Source of the DNA: Anaerostipes sp. 992a
GTDB lineage: Bacteria; Bacillota; Clostridia; Lachnospirales; Lachnospiraceae
DNA length: 64,000 nucleotides
Assembly: GCF_001940245.1 (NCBI RefSeq)
Contig: NZ_MJIG01000004.1
Span: forward strand, 62,001-126,000
Reading direction: 5' to 3'
In this document: piece after piece, positions 24,656-34,441 of the stretch
How the letters are laid out: every line of letters begins with the position of its first letter
How positions within the stretch are numbered: the first letter of the stretch is position 1
The notes under the pieces: model-generated
What the model saw: only the letters and a program-made list of their open reading frames with translations
Database searches by the model: none
Told to the model about the DNA's origin: nothing
Made by a program: the position numbers and the translations under genes

Positions 24656-26654
24656 TTTCTTTTTTCCCTTTCTTTTTATAATACTGAGCTGCATAATCAA
24701 AAGACTGCTGTAAGACAGACTGATTATTCAGACAGCGAACCGCATTGGTACGATCCGTAATAAATTTTTCCAGCTTCTGCATATACTCTTCTTCGGTTAC
24801 TGCTCCTTCTGACACGTAGGTAAGTCCTTTTTCCCAACTAGCTGTAAGCTTTGGATTCAACAAAGAGCGGATAGAAGCATACACTACATCGTAAATCATC
24901 TCCCCTACCTGTGTCGGTGTAAGAATCTGTGTTTTTTTATTTAAAGCAATGTATTTATTATTGACCAGTTTCTTGATAATTTCTGCTCTGGTAGCACTGG
25001 TTCCGATCCCGCTTCCTTTTATCTGTGCCCGCAGCTCCTCATCTTCAATCAGCTGCCCGGCATTTTCCATTGCAAGCACCATGGACCCGGAATTATAACG
25101 TTTGGGAGGAGTCGTCGTTCCTTCCTTAATATGAAATTCTCTTACCGGAAGCTGTTTCCCTTTTCGAACTGCAGAGAGAACTTCTGCTAAGTGTGGATTG
25201 CCCTCTTCCTTCTTTTCCAGACCAGCATTGGCAACCTTTTGATATCCTTCTTCTAATAATACTTTTGTTGATGTAAAAAAGTGCTCTGTTAATACCAAAG
25301 TCTCCAGATTGATCTTCTGATAAACTGCTGGCGGATAAAAGATGCTTAAGAATCTTCGTACAATAACCATATAGATACTGGCCGAAAGCTGATTTAGAGA
25401 ACGAAGCGTTCCAAGTCCCTGACCTGTAGGAATAATGGCATAGTGATCCGTAATCTGTTTATCGTTGACATAACGGCTTTTTGCCAGTCCCTGATATTGT
25501 TTCTTTTCCAGTATTTCTGATGCAAAAGAAGCAAGTGGAGTATAACCTGTTAATCCATTTATATTTTTATAAATTTCCTTTGCTACTGCAGTAGATAAAA
25601 CCCTGGCATCTGTACGTGGATAAGTCACCAGTTTCTTTTCATATAATTCCTGTACAACTTTTAACGTCTGATCCGGACTTATTTTAAACATTTTAGAGCA
25701 GGTATTTTGAAGCTCTGCCAGATTGAATAATAGTGGTGCGTATTTCTTTTCTTTTTTTCTGGAAATAGAACAAACTTTCCCTGTGACAGGTGGTTCTTTT
25801 ACCATGTAATCAATCAGCTGCTTGGCATATCGTTCTTCCTTTAATCCATTTTCTTTATAGAGATAGGGAGAACCATAATACTGGGAATCCTGTGTAACCC
25901 GCCATTCCATTTCAATTTTTTCTTCTCCCAGCATAAAATCCCCCAGGATCCTGTAAAAAGGTGTTGGAACAAAGGTACGGATTTCCCGTTCTCTTTGAAC
26001 GATCATTCCCAGCACACAAGTCATAACTCTTCCAACTGCAACAACCGTATTCTTTTTCTGCTTCATATAATTAGAAATGGTCCACCCATATTTTAGCGTC
26101 AAAACCCGTGAAAAGTTAATTCCCATCAGATAATCTTCTTTTGCCCGCAGATAAGCAGATGCAGCAAGATGATCGTATTCTGATAAATCTTTTGCTTCTT
26201 TGATGCCACGACGAACCTCTTCTTCTGTCTGTGAATCGATCCACACTCTTTTCTGTTGTTTTCCTTCTACCTGAGCCATCTGTGCTACTAATCGGTAAAT
26301 ATATTCTCCTTCCCGCCCGGAGTCCGTACAGACATAGATTGTATCTACATCTTCCCGATGTAACAGACTGCTGACGATCTCATACTGCTTTTTAACTGAA
26401 GGAATTACTTCATACTTATATTCTTTTGGTAAAAATGGCAATGTTGCCAAATCCCATCTTTTCAATGCTGGATCATATTTTTCTGGATAACTCATGGAAA
26501 TTAAATGCCCAACACACCATGTAATGATCGTGTTGTTGGATTCCATATATCCATCTTTATTGGTTGTGTTCAGCTTCAGTGCTTTTGCAAATTCTCTTGC
26601 AACGCTTGGTTTTTCTGTAATAAATAACGACTTCACGTAAGTTACCGCCTTCAT
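24636..26654 (-). CDS. topB: DNA topoisomerase III
   Basis: The 672-residue type IA topoisomerase has a TOPRIM domain (LFITEKPSVAREF at the start, CTDSGREGEYIYR near residue 108) and the catalytic Tyr in TYPRTDARVL (near 346). The GSGIGTSATRAEII motif near 550 is typical of TopB/TraE. It relaxes or decatenates single-stranded regions during replication. The start may be ATG 26654 or the GTG at 26636, which gives the usual short KSLFITEKPS beginning. It is chromosomal in style, without conjugation genes nearby. The LbetaH gene is coupled to its end. Confidence 0.93.
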   Translation of the reverse strand: MKAVTYVKSLFITEKPSVAREFAKALKLNTTNKDGYMESNNTIITWCVGHLISMSYPEKYDPALKRWDLATLPFLPKEYKYEVIPSVKKQYEIVSSLLHREDVDTIYVCTDSGREGEYIYRLVAQMAQVEGKQQKRVWIDSQTEEEVRRGIKEAKDLSEYDHLAASAYLRAKEDYLMGINFSRVLTLKYGWTISNYMKQKKNTVVAVGRVMTCVLGMIVQREREIRTFVPTPFYRILGDFMLGEEKIEMEWRVTQDSQYYGSPYLYKENGLKEERYAKQLIDYMVKEPPVTGKVCSISRKKEKKYAPLLFNLAELQNTCSKMFKISPDQTLKVVQELYEKKLVTYPRTDARVLSTAVAKEIYKNINGLTGYTPLASFASEILEKKQYQGLAKSRYVNDKQITDHYAIIPTGQGLGTLRSLNQLSASIYMVIVRRFLSIFYPPAVYQKINLETLVLTEHFFTSTKVLLEEGYQKVANAGLEKKEEGNPHLAEVLSAVRKGKQLPVREFHIKEGTTTPPKRYNSGSMVLAMENAGQLIEDEELRAQIKGSGIGTSATRAEIIKKLVNNKYIALNKKTQILTPTQVGEMIYDVVYASIRSLLNPKLTASWEKGLTYVSEGAVTEEEYMQKLEKFITDRTNAVRCLNNQSVLQQSFDYAAQYYKKKGKKENETVKK

Positions 26655-26709
26655 TTCTTTTCTCTTTTATTTTTAATGCTCACATATTATAGCATATTTT
26701 TTTATTTAA

Positions 26710-26728
26710 TGATAGAATATTTCTATCA
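26710..26728. promoter_or_regulatory. Palindrome between topB and the divergent LUD gene
   Basis: TGATAGAA-TAT-TTCTATCA is an 8-bp perfect inverted repeat in the divergent spacer. It overlaps the expected -35 area of topB, whose -10 TATAAT is near 26690. It may be an operator. Confidence 0.4.
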
Positions 26729-26757
26729 CTATAAGGGATATAAATTGGAGGTATCAT

Positions 26758-27402
26758 ATGACTGCTTACAAACAGATTGCGAGAAAAAATCTTGCTATTC
26801 AGATGATTGAACACTTAAAAAAACGTAATATGGAAGGCTATTACTGTGAGACAAAGAAAGAAGCATTGGAAAAAGCGATTTCTTTTTTGCCTTCTCAGTG
26901 CAGCATTAGCTGGGGTGGTTCTGAATCTTTAAATGAGATCGGCTTTATGGATTATATGAAAGTTCATAAAGATGACTATCAGATCATTGATCGCTTTGCA
27001 GGGAAAACGGTAGAAGAGAAACGTGAAATCTATGGAAAATCTACAATGGCTGACTATTATTTTATGAGTGCTAATGCCATTACAAAAGATGGAATTATCG
27101 TCAACATGGATGGTAGTGGCAACCGGGTTGCTTGTCTCTGTCATGGACCAAATCATGTTGTTTTGGTCATTGGTATGAATAAGGTGGCTTATAATTTGGA
27201 AGATGCCATTAATCGTATTCATCTGGTTGCAGGTCCGACCAACACTATTCGACAACAGATGAACACTCCTTGTTCCAAGACAGGAAGCTGTGCTGACTGT
27301 CTGAGCAAAGACTGTATCTGCTGTAATCTGGTCATCACCAGATATAATCGTCAGGATGGACGTATCAAAGTTATTTTAACAGGAGAAGACCTGGGATTTT
27401 AA
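26758..27402 (+). CDS. LUD domain protein (lactate utilization LutC-like)
   Basis: The 214-residue protein matches the LUD (DUF162) fold shared by LutB/LutC: SISWGGSESLNEIGF near residue 45, and SANAITKDGIIVNMDGSGNRVA near 99 (shown in parts: SANAITKDG, VNMDGSGN). A C-terminal Cys group (PCSKTGSC, CLSKDCICC) may bind Fe-S. LutABC oxidises lactate, but no lutA or lutB is nearby, so the role of this stand-alone version is uncertain. GGAGG precedes the ATG. It is divergent from topB. Confidence 0.85.
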   Translation: MTAYKQIARKNLAIQMIEHLKKRNMEGYYCETKKEALEKAISFLPSQCSISWGGSESLNEIGFMDYMKVHKDDYQIIDRFAGKTVEEKREIYGKSTMADYYFMSANAITKDGIIVNMDGSGNRVACLCHGPNHVVLVIGMNKVAYNLEDAINRIHLVAGPTNTIRQQMNTPCSKTGSCADCLSKDCICCNLVITRYNRQDGRIKVILTGEDLGF

Positions 27403-27432
27403 AAGAAGTGTTCTTCTTCTGTCATATATTCC

Positions 27433-27481
27433 AGAAAATCCAGCAGAAGAACCGTAATACGGATTCTTTGCTGGATTTTCT
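27433..27481. terminator. Hairpin between converging LUD and NSS genes
   Basis: AGAAAATCCAGCA / TGCTGGATTTTCT with an inner CCGT/ACGG stem. The T runs are short, so termination is likely but not strong. Confidence 0.6.
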
Positions 27482-27503
27482 AATACAAAGCATAATTATA
27501 GTA

Positions 27504-28973
27504 TTACTTTGCCGTTTTCTTTCTTGTTCTTCCAAAATTCAATACTAGTGCCAGCATAACAAAGGCAATCATCATCCAGAAGGTAAGTACTTTTGGTCCT
27601 CTTGGAGCAAACATATCATAATATCCTTTTAAGTATACAACTATAATGATCAGAGGAAGGAGATAGGTCATATAGCCTTTTACACAGCGTGGAAAATCAA
27701 TTCCTGATCCAGTATCACATTCATCAATAAACTTATCAAAGCCCCATCCATTTTTCTTTACACAGAAAATTACAAAGAGTAAACTTCCCAAAGGAAGAAT
27801 ATTATAGGATACAAGGAAATCTTCTAAATCCATAATGGAACTTCCAGGTCCCATTGGCTGAATGCTGCTTAGAACATTAAATCCTAGTACTGCAGGCAAT
27901 GACAGTACGATAATTGCAATTGCATTAACAAACACTGCTTTTTTACGTTCTACCTGAAATAAATCCATATTCGCTGCGATAATCGCTTCAAATACGGCTA
28001 TCACTGTTGACATGGCTGCAAAAGCCATAAATATAAAGAACATAGTTCCCCAGATACGTCCAGCAGGCATATGATTAAATACATTTGGAAGAGTAATAAA
28101 CAACAGAGATGGTCCTGCATCCGGCTCTACTCCATAGGCAAAACAGGATGGAATAATGATCAACCCTGCTACCAGTGCTACAAATGTATCCACCAGCACA
28201 ATGCTGATTGCTTCACCAGTCAGTTTTCTTTCCTTACCAAGATAACTTCCAAAGATACTCATACATCCCATACCAACACTTAATGTAAAAAATGCATGGG
28301 TCATAGCCGCAAAAATAACATTTCCGATTCCGTTTTCCATAAGTCTTTGAAAATCTGGAATCAAATAAAAGCGAACTCCATCACCAGCATTGTCCAATAA
28401 AACAGAATTGATAGCAAGTACCATCATCATTAACAATAAAAGAATCATCATTATCTTTGTAATCTTTTCTACTCCGTTTTTCAATCCTAACGCACAAACA
28501 CCAAATGCAAGCAGCGTAGCAATGATCATCCAGCCTGTCATAGTGGCTGGAGAAGTCAGCATCTGACTAAATACATTCTGTACCTCCAAAACAGATAATC
28601 CATGCATTTTCCCACTGATCATACGATACGCATAATAGAACATCCATCCACATACCATCGTATAGAACATCATTAAAAGATAATTTCCTGCTATGCTATA
28701 CCATTTAAAATGGTGCCATTTTTGCCCTTCTGGTTCTAATACATCGAAAGATTTCGCTACACTGGTGCGACTCCCACGTCCAATTGCAAATTCACAGATC
28801 ATAATCGGCAATCCTAAAATTGCTAAAAAAATCAGATAAATTATAATAAAAGCGGCTCCTCCATTCTCTCCACATATATATGGAAACTTCCATACGTTGC
28901 CCAATCCGATGGCACAGCCGGCCGACACAAGGATAAAACCAAGTCTGGACCCAAACTTTTCTCTCTCATTCAT
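27504..28973 (-). CDS. NSS-family sodium-dependent transporter
   Basis: The 489-residue protein has the 11-12 helix pattern of the neurotransmitter:sodium symporter (LeuT) family. The N-terminal signature is complete: GFILVSAGCAIGLGNVWKFP (residues 11-30), then ENGGAAF. It would import an amino acid with Na+. Glycine/serine, near the glyA gene upstream, is only a guess. The preceding glyA terminator shows it is transcribed separately. Confidence 0.92.
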   Translation of the reverse strand: MNEREKFGSRLGFILVSAGCAIGLGNVWKFPYICGENGGAAFIIIYLIFLAILGLPIMICEFAIGRGSRTSVAKSFDVLEPEGQKWHHFKWYSIAGNYLLMMFYTMVCGWMFYYAYRMISGKMHGLSVLEVQNVFSQMLTSPATMTGWMIIATLLAFGVCALGLKNGVEKITKIMMILLLLMMMVLAINSVLLDNAGDGVRFYLIPDFQRLMENGIGNVIFAAMTHAFFTLSVGMGCMSIFGSYLGKERKLTGEAISIVLVDTFVALVAGLIIIPSCFAYGVEPDAGPSLLFITLPNVFNHMPAGRIWGTMFFIFMAFAAMSTVIAVFEAIIAANMDLFQVERKKAVFVNAIAIIVLSLPAVLGFNVLSSIQPMGPGSSIMDLEDFLVSYNILPLGSLLFVIFCVKKNGWGFDKFIDECDTGSGIDFPRCVKGYMTYLLPLIIIVVYLKGYYDMFAPRGPKVLTFWMMIAFVMLALVLNFGRTRKKTAK

Positions 28974-29016
28974 ACTTTCATACCTCTCCTATTTCAATTT
29001 CTTATAACTTAGAAAA

Positions 29017-29049
29017 TGCAGGTACTGAATATTGCTTCAATACCTGCAT
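29017..29049 (-). terminator. glyA terminator
   Basis: ATGCAGGTA / TACCTGCAT with an inner TGAA/TTCA pair, followed by TTTT on the minus strand. Confidence 0.8.
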
Positions 29050-29074
29050 TCATCCCCTAGCATTCTAATATTGA

Positions 29075-30313
29075 TTAGTTTTCGTATAATGGGTACTTAT
29101 CAGTTAATGTCTTGACCAGAGCTTCTGCAGCTGCACAATCTTTATCGATGACCGCTGCTTTCATTGCATCGGCAATTACCTGCATATCATCCTCTTTTAA
29201 GCCTCTTGTTGTTACAGCAGGAGTACCAAGGCGGATACCAGATGTTACAAATGGAGATTGTGGATCATTCGGTACTGTATTCTTATTACATGTAATATGA
29301 ACAGAATCTAAAAGTTTCTCAACTTCTTTTCCTGTTACACCTAATTTTTGAAGATCAACTAACATTAAGTGGTTATCTGTTCCTCCAGATACGATATCAA
29401 AACCATTTGCAATCAGCGCTTTTGAAAGTGCCTGTGCATTTTTGATTACCTGTTTTTGATATTCTTTAAATTCATCACTTAACGCTTCTTTAAAGCAGAC
29501 TGCTTTTCCTGCAATTACATGCATCAACGGACCACCCTGAATTCCAGGGAAAATTGCTTTATTAAAATTAAATTTCTTATTTACTTCCTCACTGCACAGG
29601 ATCATGCCCCCACGAGGTCCACGAAGTGTTTTATGGGTTGTTGTTGTAACCACATCTGCATATGGAATTGGACTTTCGTGTAAACCTGCAGCAACCAAGC
29701 CGGCGATATGTGCCATATCCACCATCAAAACTGCTCCAACTTCATCTGCAATCTGGCGGAAACGTTTAAAATCAATTGCTCTTGCATAAGCACTGGCACC
29801 AGCTACAATTAATTTTGGTTTACATTCTAAAGCAATTTTTTCGACTTCATCATAGTCGATATAACCATCTGCATTCACGCCATATGGAACTACGTTGTAG
29901 TTTTTTCCAGACATATTGACCGGACTTCCATGTGTTAAATGTCCGCCGTGATCCAAGTTCATTCCCATAAATGTGTCACCAACGTTCATAACTGCGAAGA
30001 ATACTGCCATATTTGCCTGAGCACCAGAATGAGGCTGAACATTAACATATTCACAACCAAATAATTTTTTTGCTCTTTCTCTTGCAAGATTTTCCACAAT
30101 ATCTACGTATTCGCAGCCACCATAGTAACGCTTTCCAGGGTATCCTTCTGCGTATTTATTGGTCAGATGACTTCCCATAGCCTGCATAACTGCTTCGGAA
30201 ACAAGGTTTTCAGAAGCAATCAACTCCAAATTGTTACGCTGTCTTCCTAATTCTGCATTCATCGCATCCATTAAATCTGGATCAAACTCTGCAACTTTGT
30301 CAAAATTTAACAT
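29075..30313 (-). CDS. glyA: Serine hydroxymethyltransferase
   Basis: The 412-residue fold-type I PLP enzyme interconverts serine and glycine with tetrahydrofolate. Visible marks are LIASENLVS (residue 31), [15 protein letters not shown] (about 57), and the PLP lysine in [13 protein letters not shown] (near 227). Length and sequence are typical. It is the last gene of the run sufC - sufB-like - aspS - ACT protein - glyA, 22 nt after the ACT gene, and is followed by a terminator. Confidence 0.97.
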   Translation of the reverse strand: MLNFDKVAEFDPDLMDAMNAELGRQRNNLELIASENLVSEAVMQAMGSHLTNKYAEGYPGKRYYGGCEYVDIVENLARERAKKLFGCEYVNVQPHSGAQANMAVFFAVMNVGDTFMGMNLDHGGHLTHGSPVNMSGKNYNVVPYGVNADGYIDYDEVEKIALECKPKLIVAGASAYARAIDFKRFRQIADEVGAVLMVDMAHIAGLVAAGLHESPIPYADVVTTTTHKTLRGPRGGMILCSEEVNKKFNFNKAIFPGIQGGPLMHVIAGKAVCFKEALSDEFKEYQKQVIKNAQALSKALIANGFDIVSGGTDNHLMLVDLQKLGVTGKEVEKLLDSVHITCNKNTVPNDPQSPFVTSGIRLGTPAVTTRGLKEDDMQVIADAMKAAVIDKDCAAAEALVKTLTDKYPLYEN

Positions 30314-30335
30314 TTCTTTTTCCTCCTAACGGGCT

Positions 30336-30812
30336 CTATTCCAAGCCGGTGAATTTTTCCTTCAATGCTTCAACTGCACTTTCAACTTTATTTCTACGGA
30401 TGGATACGGTTATTTTAATCTCAGATGTATAAATCATTTCAATATTAATGCCACAATTGTATAATGCTTCAAACATCATAGATGCTGCCCCTGGGTTTGA
30501 CATCATACCGGCTCCTTTAATGGATACGATTCCAACTTCTTTATCCACAACGATTTCATGATAATCTTCTTCATGGAAAGTATTCTTTAATACGGATACT
30601 GTTTTATCAGCCACATCTTCCATTACAACAAATGAAATATCCTTTGTCTTATCACGTCCGATAGACTGAAGAATCAATTCTACATTAATTCCTTCTGTTG
30701 CCAGCGCCTGAAATAGCTTTGCAGCTACTCCTGGTTCATCTTTTAATGCCATTACACAAATCTGTGCGATTTTGTCATTAGACTGTACGCCATTTACTAA
30801 CATCTTTTCCAT
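30336..30812 (-). CDS. Stand-alone ACT didomain protein (aspartate kinase regulatory-like)
   Basis: The 158-residue protein is two tandem ACT domains that look like the regulatory half of aspartate kinase (KDEPGVAAKLFQALA near residue 24, GAGMMSNPGAASMMFEAL near 99, SIRRNKVESAVEAL near 137). No kinase domain is attached and none is in the window. Aspartokinase II in Bacillus makes a similar regulatory subunit from an internal start, but here it is a separate gene between aspS and glyA. It may bind lysine or threonine and regulate a kinase encoded elsewhere; this is inference. Confidence 0.85.
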   Translation of the reverse strand: MEKMLVNGVQSNDKIAQICVMALKDEPGVAAKLFQALATEGINVELILQSIGRDKTKDISFVVMEDVADKTVSVLKNTFHEEDYHEIVVDKEVGIVSIKGAGMMSNPGAASMMFEALYNCGINIEMIYTSEIKITVSIRRNKVESAVEALKEKFTGLE

Positions 30813-30826
30813 TTATTCTTATCCTC

Positions 30827-32617
30827 CTATTTTTCCTCAGGCTTTAACTGAATGCTCAATTCCTCAAGCTGTACATTATCTACTGGTGCTGGTGCTTCTG
30901 TCATCAGGCAGGATGCATCTTTCACTTTTGGGAATGCGATAACATCACGGATGCTTTCTTCTCCTGTAATCAACATGATCAAACGATCCAGTCCATATGC
31001 CAGACCTGCATGTGGTGGAACTCCATATTTAAATGCGTCTAATAAGAATCCAAATCGTTCGTGTGCCTGTTCTTTTGTAAATCCAAGGCATTCAAACATC
31101 TTTTCTTGAATGTCATCCTGGAAGATACGAACAGATCCTCCACCGAGCTCTGTACCATTTAATACGATATCATATGCTTTCGCACGCACTCTGCCTGGAT
31201 CTGAATCAATGTATGGTAAATCTTCTTCCATTGGCATTGTAAATGGATGATGCATTGCTGTGTAACGGTTTTCATCCTCATTCCATTCCAATAATGGAAA
31301 TTCAGTTACCCATAAGAACTTAAACTGTCCTTCTGGAATCATATCATAAGTCTTTGCAATTTCCAAACGTAAATTACCTAGAACATCATAAACAACAGAA
31401 TTCTTATCTGCTGCAAATAATAATAAATCACCTGGTTTACCACCCATTGCATCAATCAAGGCAGCCATTTCTTCTTCCTTCATAAATTTAGCAAAGGAAG
31501 ACTTTATGGTTCCATCACTCTTTAACTGAATATAAGCAAGTCCCTTTGCTCCAAAATCTTTGGCAAATTTTACAAAACCATCGATCTTCTTTCTTCCCAG
31601 ATCACCCTGGCCGCTTGCATTGATTCCTCTAACGGTACCACCTGCTTCAATGGCACTTTTGAATACAACAAAGTCACAGTCTTTTACAACTTCTGTAACA
31701 TCGGTAAGCTCCATACCAAAACGCATATCCGGCTTATCAGAGCCAAAACGATCCATGGCTTCTTGCCATGTCATACGCTGAATTGGAAGACTGATCTCTT
31801 CTCCGATGGTTTCTTTAAAAATCTTTGCCAGAAGACGTTCATTGACGTCAATGACATCATCAATATCGACAAAAGATAATTCCATATCAATCTGCGTAAA
31901 TTCTGGCTGTCTGTCTGCACGCAAATCTTCATCACGGAAGCAGCGAGCAATCTGAAAATAACGATCATATCCTGAACACATTAACAGCTGTTTAAACAGC
32001 TGTGGAGACTGTGGAAGTGCATAGAATGATCCTGGATGTACACGGCTAGGTACCAGATAATCCCTTGCACCTTCCGGTGTCGATTTTGTCAGCATCGGTG
32101 TTTCAATTTCAAGGAATCCTTCTTCAGCCAGGAAGTTTCTTACCAGCATAGTAACCTTACTTCTCATCATCAGGTTTTTCTGGATATTCGGGCGTCGTAA
32201 ATCCAAATAACGGTATTTTAAACGAACTTCATCCTTAACCTTTAGATTGGCATCTACTGGAATTGGAGGTGTCTCTGCTTCAGATAAAATTCGAAGTTCC
32301 TCAGCCTTGATCTCAATATCTCCTGTTTTTAAATTGGTATTAACGGCTCCGCTTCTCTTTTCTACGGTACCGACAATTGCAATTACAAATTCATTTCTTA
32401 GTTTATTCGCTTTTTCGAATCCTTCTGTTCCAATGGTGTCTTCATCAAAAATAATTTGAAGAAGGCCGGAACGATCACGTAAATCTACGAAAATCAAGCT
32501 TCCCAGATTACGTCTCTTTTGTACCCATCCCATTACGGTTACTTTTTCTCCGACCAGCTGGTTAGAGACTTCTGTACAACGATGCGTACGCTTTAGGCCT
32601 GTCATTGATTCTGCCAT
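30827..32617 (-). CDS. aspS: Aspartyl-tRNA synthetase
   Basis: The 596-residue class II synthetase has the bacterial layout: OB-fold anticodon domain (GWVQKRRNLGSLIFVDLRDR near residue 31), catalytic motif 2 (IARCFRDEDLRADRQPEFTQ near 215), a GAD insertion, and motif 3 in GLAYGLDRLIMLITG near 545. It charges tRNA-Asp; whether it is non-discriminating with tRNA-Asn is not visible. It is 14 nt upstream of the ACT gene and 17 nt after the SufB-like gene, so all are probably cotranscribed. Confidence 0.97.
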   Translation of the reverse strand: MAESMTGLKRTHRCTEVSNQLVGEKVTVMGWVQKRRNLGSLIFVDLRDRSGLLQIIFDEDTIGTEGFEKANKLRNEFVIAIVGTVEKRSGAVNTNLKTGDIEIKAEELRILSEAETPPIPVDANLKVKDEVRLKYRYLDLRRPNIQKNLMMRSKVTMLVRNFLAEEGFLEIETPMLTKSTPEGARDYLVPSRVHPGSFYALPQSPQLFKQLLMCSGYDRYFQIARCFRDEDLRADRQPEFTQIDMELSFVDIDDVIDVNERLLAKIFKETIGEEISLPIQRMTWQEAMDRFGSDKPDMRFGMELTDVTEVVKDCDFVVFKSAIEAGGTVRGINASGQGDLGRKKIDGFVKFAKDFGAKGLAYIQLKSDGTIKSSFAKFMKEEEMAALIDAMGGKPGDLLLFAADKNSVVYDVLGNLRLEIAKTYDMIPEGQFKFLWVTEFPLLEWNEDENRYTAMHHPFTMPMEEDLPYIDSDPGRVRAKAYDIVLNGTELGGGSVRIFQDDIQEKMFECLGFTKEQAHERFGFLLDAFKYGVPPHAGLAYGLDRLIMLITGEESIRDVIAFPKVKDASCLMTEAPAPVDNVQLEELSIQLKPEEK

Positions 32618-32634
32618 TTTTCTATCCTCCTGCT

Positions 32635-33552
32635 CTATTTTAAGAAACCACTGATGATTTCTTCCTCTGCTTCTTCTTCTGTTAATCCCAACGTCATTAA
32701 TTTGATCAGCTGTTCTCCTGCAATCTTTCCGATTGCTGCTTCATGAATCAGATTTGCATCAACATTGTTTGCAGTTAATTCTGGAATTGCACTGACACTT
32801 GCTCCATCCATAATAATGGCATCACATTCTGTATGTCCAGTACATTCATTGTTTCCAATAATCTTAGATAAAAACATCTGCCTTGATTCATCTCTGGCAA
32901 CAGAACGTGAAACAACATCTGCTTTGGAATTGGTTCCTTTTAAATCTACTTCGAACTCTGTTTCTGCATACTGTGTTCCATGTGTCATAATGTTTTCCTT
33001 AACGATCAAGGTGGCTCCATCTTCTACCACTCCAGTGGTAACACGTTTTGTGGAATCTACTCCCTTGATCTGTACGGATTCCATCTCCATATAGGAATCC
33101 TTGCCCAGGAAAATCTTTGTAACAGGATTTAAAATGCGCTGTCCTTTTCCATCACCTTTTCCATAGTGTTTTTCTACATAACGGACTTTTGCTCCTTTTT
33201 CCAAGTGAAAGCTGTGAACCCCATCATGTTGCGATGTCAGATCCCCTCCATTGTGAATTCCACATCCGGCAATGATCGTCACATCTGCGTTTTCTCCAAC
33301 ATAAAAATCATTATATACTAAATCCTTTAAACCAGTTTCACTAAGCACAACTGGAATGTGGATACTTTCATTCTTTGTATTTGGTTTTATAATAATATCG
33401 ATACCTGAAACATCTGTTTTTGGTACAATATCTACGTTAGCACTGCATTGGCGTCCTACACTTTTTCCATTGGCACGAATATTATAAGCTCCAGCCGGAA
33501 TTTCATGGAGTCCTGCAACTTCCTCTAACAAACTCTTTTGTATTGCATCCAT
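32635..33552 (-). CDS. SufB/SufD family Fe-S assembly protein
   Basis: The 305-residue protein matches the beta-helical core of SufB/SufD: GCGIHNGGDLTSQHDGVHSF near residue 118, HYGKGDGKG, and a C-terminal LANLIHEA-like segment (DANLIHEAAIGKI near 266). It is much shorter than SufB (about 460). With SufC immediately upstream (1-nt gap) it forms a minimal SufC/SufB-like pair, as seen in many anaerobes, presumably a homodimer bound to SufC. Neither SufS nor SufU is present here. Confidence 0.88.
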   Translation of the reverse strand: MDAIQKSLLEEVAGLHEIPAGAYNIRANGKSVGRQCSANVDIVPKTDVSGIDIIIKPNTKNESIHIPVVLSETGLKDLVYNDFYVGENADVTIIAGCGIHNGGDLTSQHDGVHSFHLEKGAKVRYVEKHYGKGDGKGQRILNPVTKIFLGKDSYMEMESVQIKGVDSTKRVTTGVVEDGATLIVKENIMTHGTQYAETEFEVDLKGTNSKADVVSRSVARDESRQMFLSKIIGNNECTGHTECDAIIMDGASVSAIPELTANNVDANLIHEAAIGKIAGEQLIKLMTLGLTEEEAEEEIISGFLK

Positions 33553-33553
33553 C

Positions 33554-34282
33554 TTATAAATCTCCTTTACAACAACTACATTCTACTTTCTCATCACTGA
33601 GCAGCTGAGGCAATATCTCTTCTGGAGTGCCAACGGATTCTACTGCACCACCGGAAATAACAATCAATTCATCTGCGATGTTTAAGATTCTTTCCTGATG
33701 AGAAATAATAATAATGGACCCTTTGATATCTTTATGCATCTTTTCAAATACTTTAATTAGATTCTTAAAGCTCCATAAATCAATTCCTGCCTCTGGTTCA
33801 TCAAATACAGAAACTTTGGTTCCCCGGGCAAGAATGGTAGCAATCTCAATTCGTTTTAACTCACCGCCGGATAAGCTGTTATCGACTTGGCGATTGATAT
33901 AATCTTTGGCACATAATCCGACCTCAGATAAGTAGTTACATGCCTCAGAAAATGTCACTTGATTGCCAGAAGCCAGCTTGATCAAATCCTTTACGGTAAT
34001 TCCCTTGAAACGAACGGGCTGCTGAAAGGCAAAACTGATTCCTGCTTTTGCTCTTTCCGTAATGGACATATCTGTAATATCCTTTCCATCCAATAAGATC
34101 TGTCCACTGGAAGGCTGATAGATTCCTGCAATGATTTTTGCAAGAGTTGATTTCCCGCTTCCATTCGGACCGGTAATTACGATGAGCTTATGATCGTCAA
34201 TGGTTAAGTTTATATTATTTAATATTTCTTTTTGGCCTTTTTTATCTGTGACTTCAAAAGAAACATCTTTCAACTCTAACAT
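33554..34282 (-). CDS. sufC: SufC-type ABC ATPase
   Basis: The 242-residue ATPase has Walker A (GPNGSGKST near residue 39), Q-loop, signature LSGGELKRIEIA (near 139), Walker B (VFDEPEAG) and the SufC-like H-loop (IIISHQ). It powers Fe-S cluster assembly on the SufB-like partner. It is the first gene of the sufC - sufB-like - aspS - ACT - glyA run. The C-terminal CSCCKGDL cysteines are unusual for SufC. Confidence 0.92.
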   Translation of the reverse strand: MLELKDVSFEVTDKKGQKEILNNINLTIDDHKLIVITGPNGSGKSTLAKIIAGIYQPSSGQILLDGKDITDMSITERAKAGISFAFQQPVRFKGITVKDLIKLASGNQVTFSEACNYLSEVGLCAKDYINRQVDNSLSGGELKRIEIATILARGTKVSVFDEPEAGIDLWSFKNLIKVFEKMHKDIKGSIIIISHQERILNIADELIVISGGAVESVGTPEEILPQLLSDEKVECSCCKGDL

Positions 34283-34441
34283 TTTTGTTCCTCCGTATCT
34301 ACAATTTTACCTTTACCATTATAAACAAAAGATTTGGATATGTACAGAGCTTTTTTTTATTGTACATTTTTCTTCTTTTGTACTATAATTGTTTTAGTCT
34401 AAAAGTGGCTGATTATAATTCAAATACAGGAGGTACTCAAT

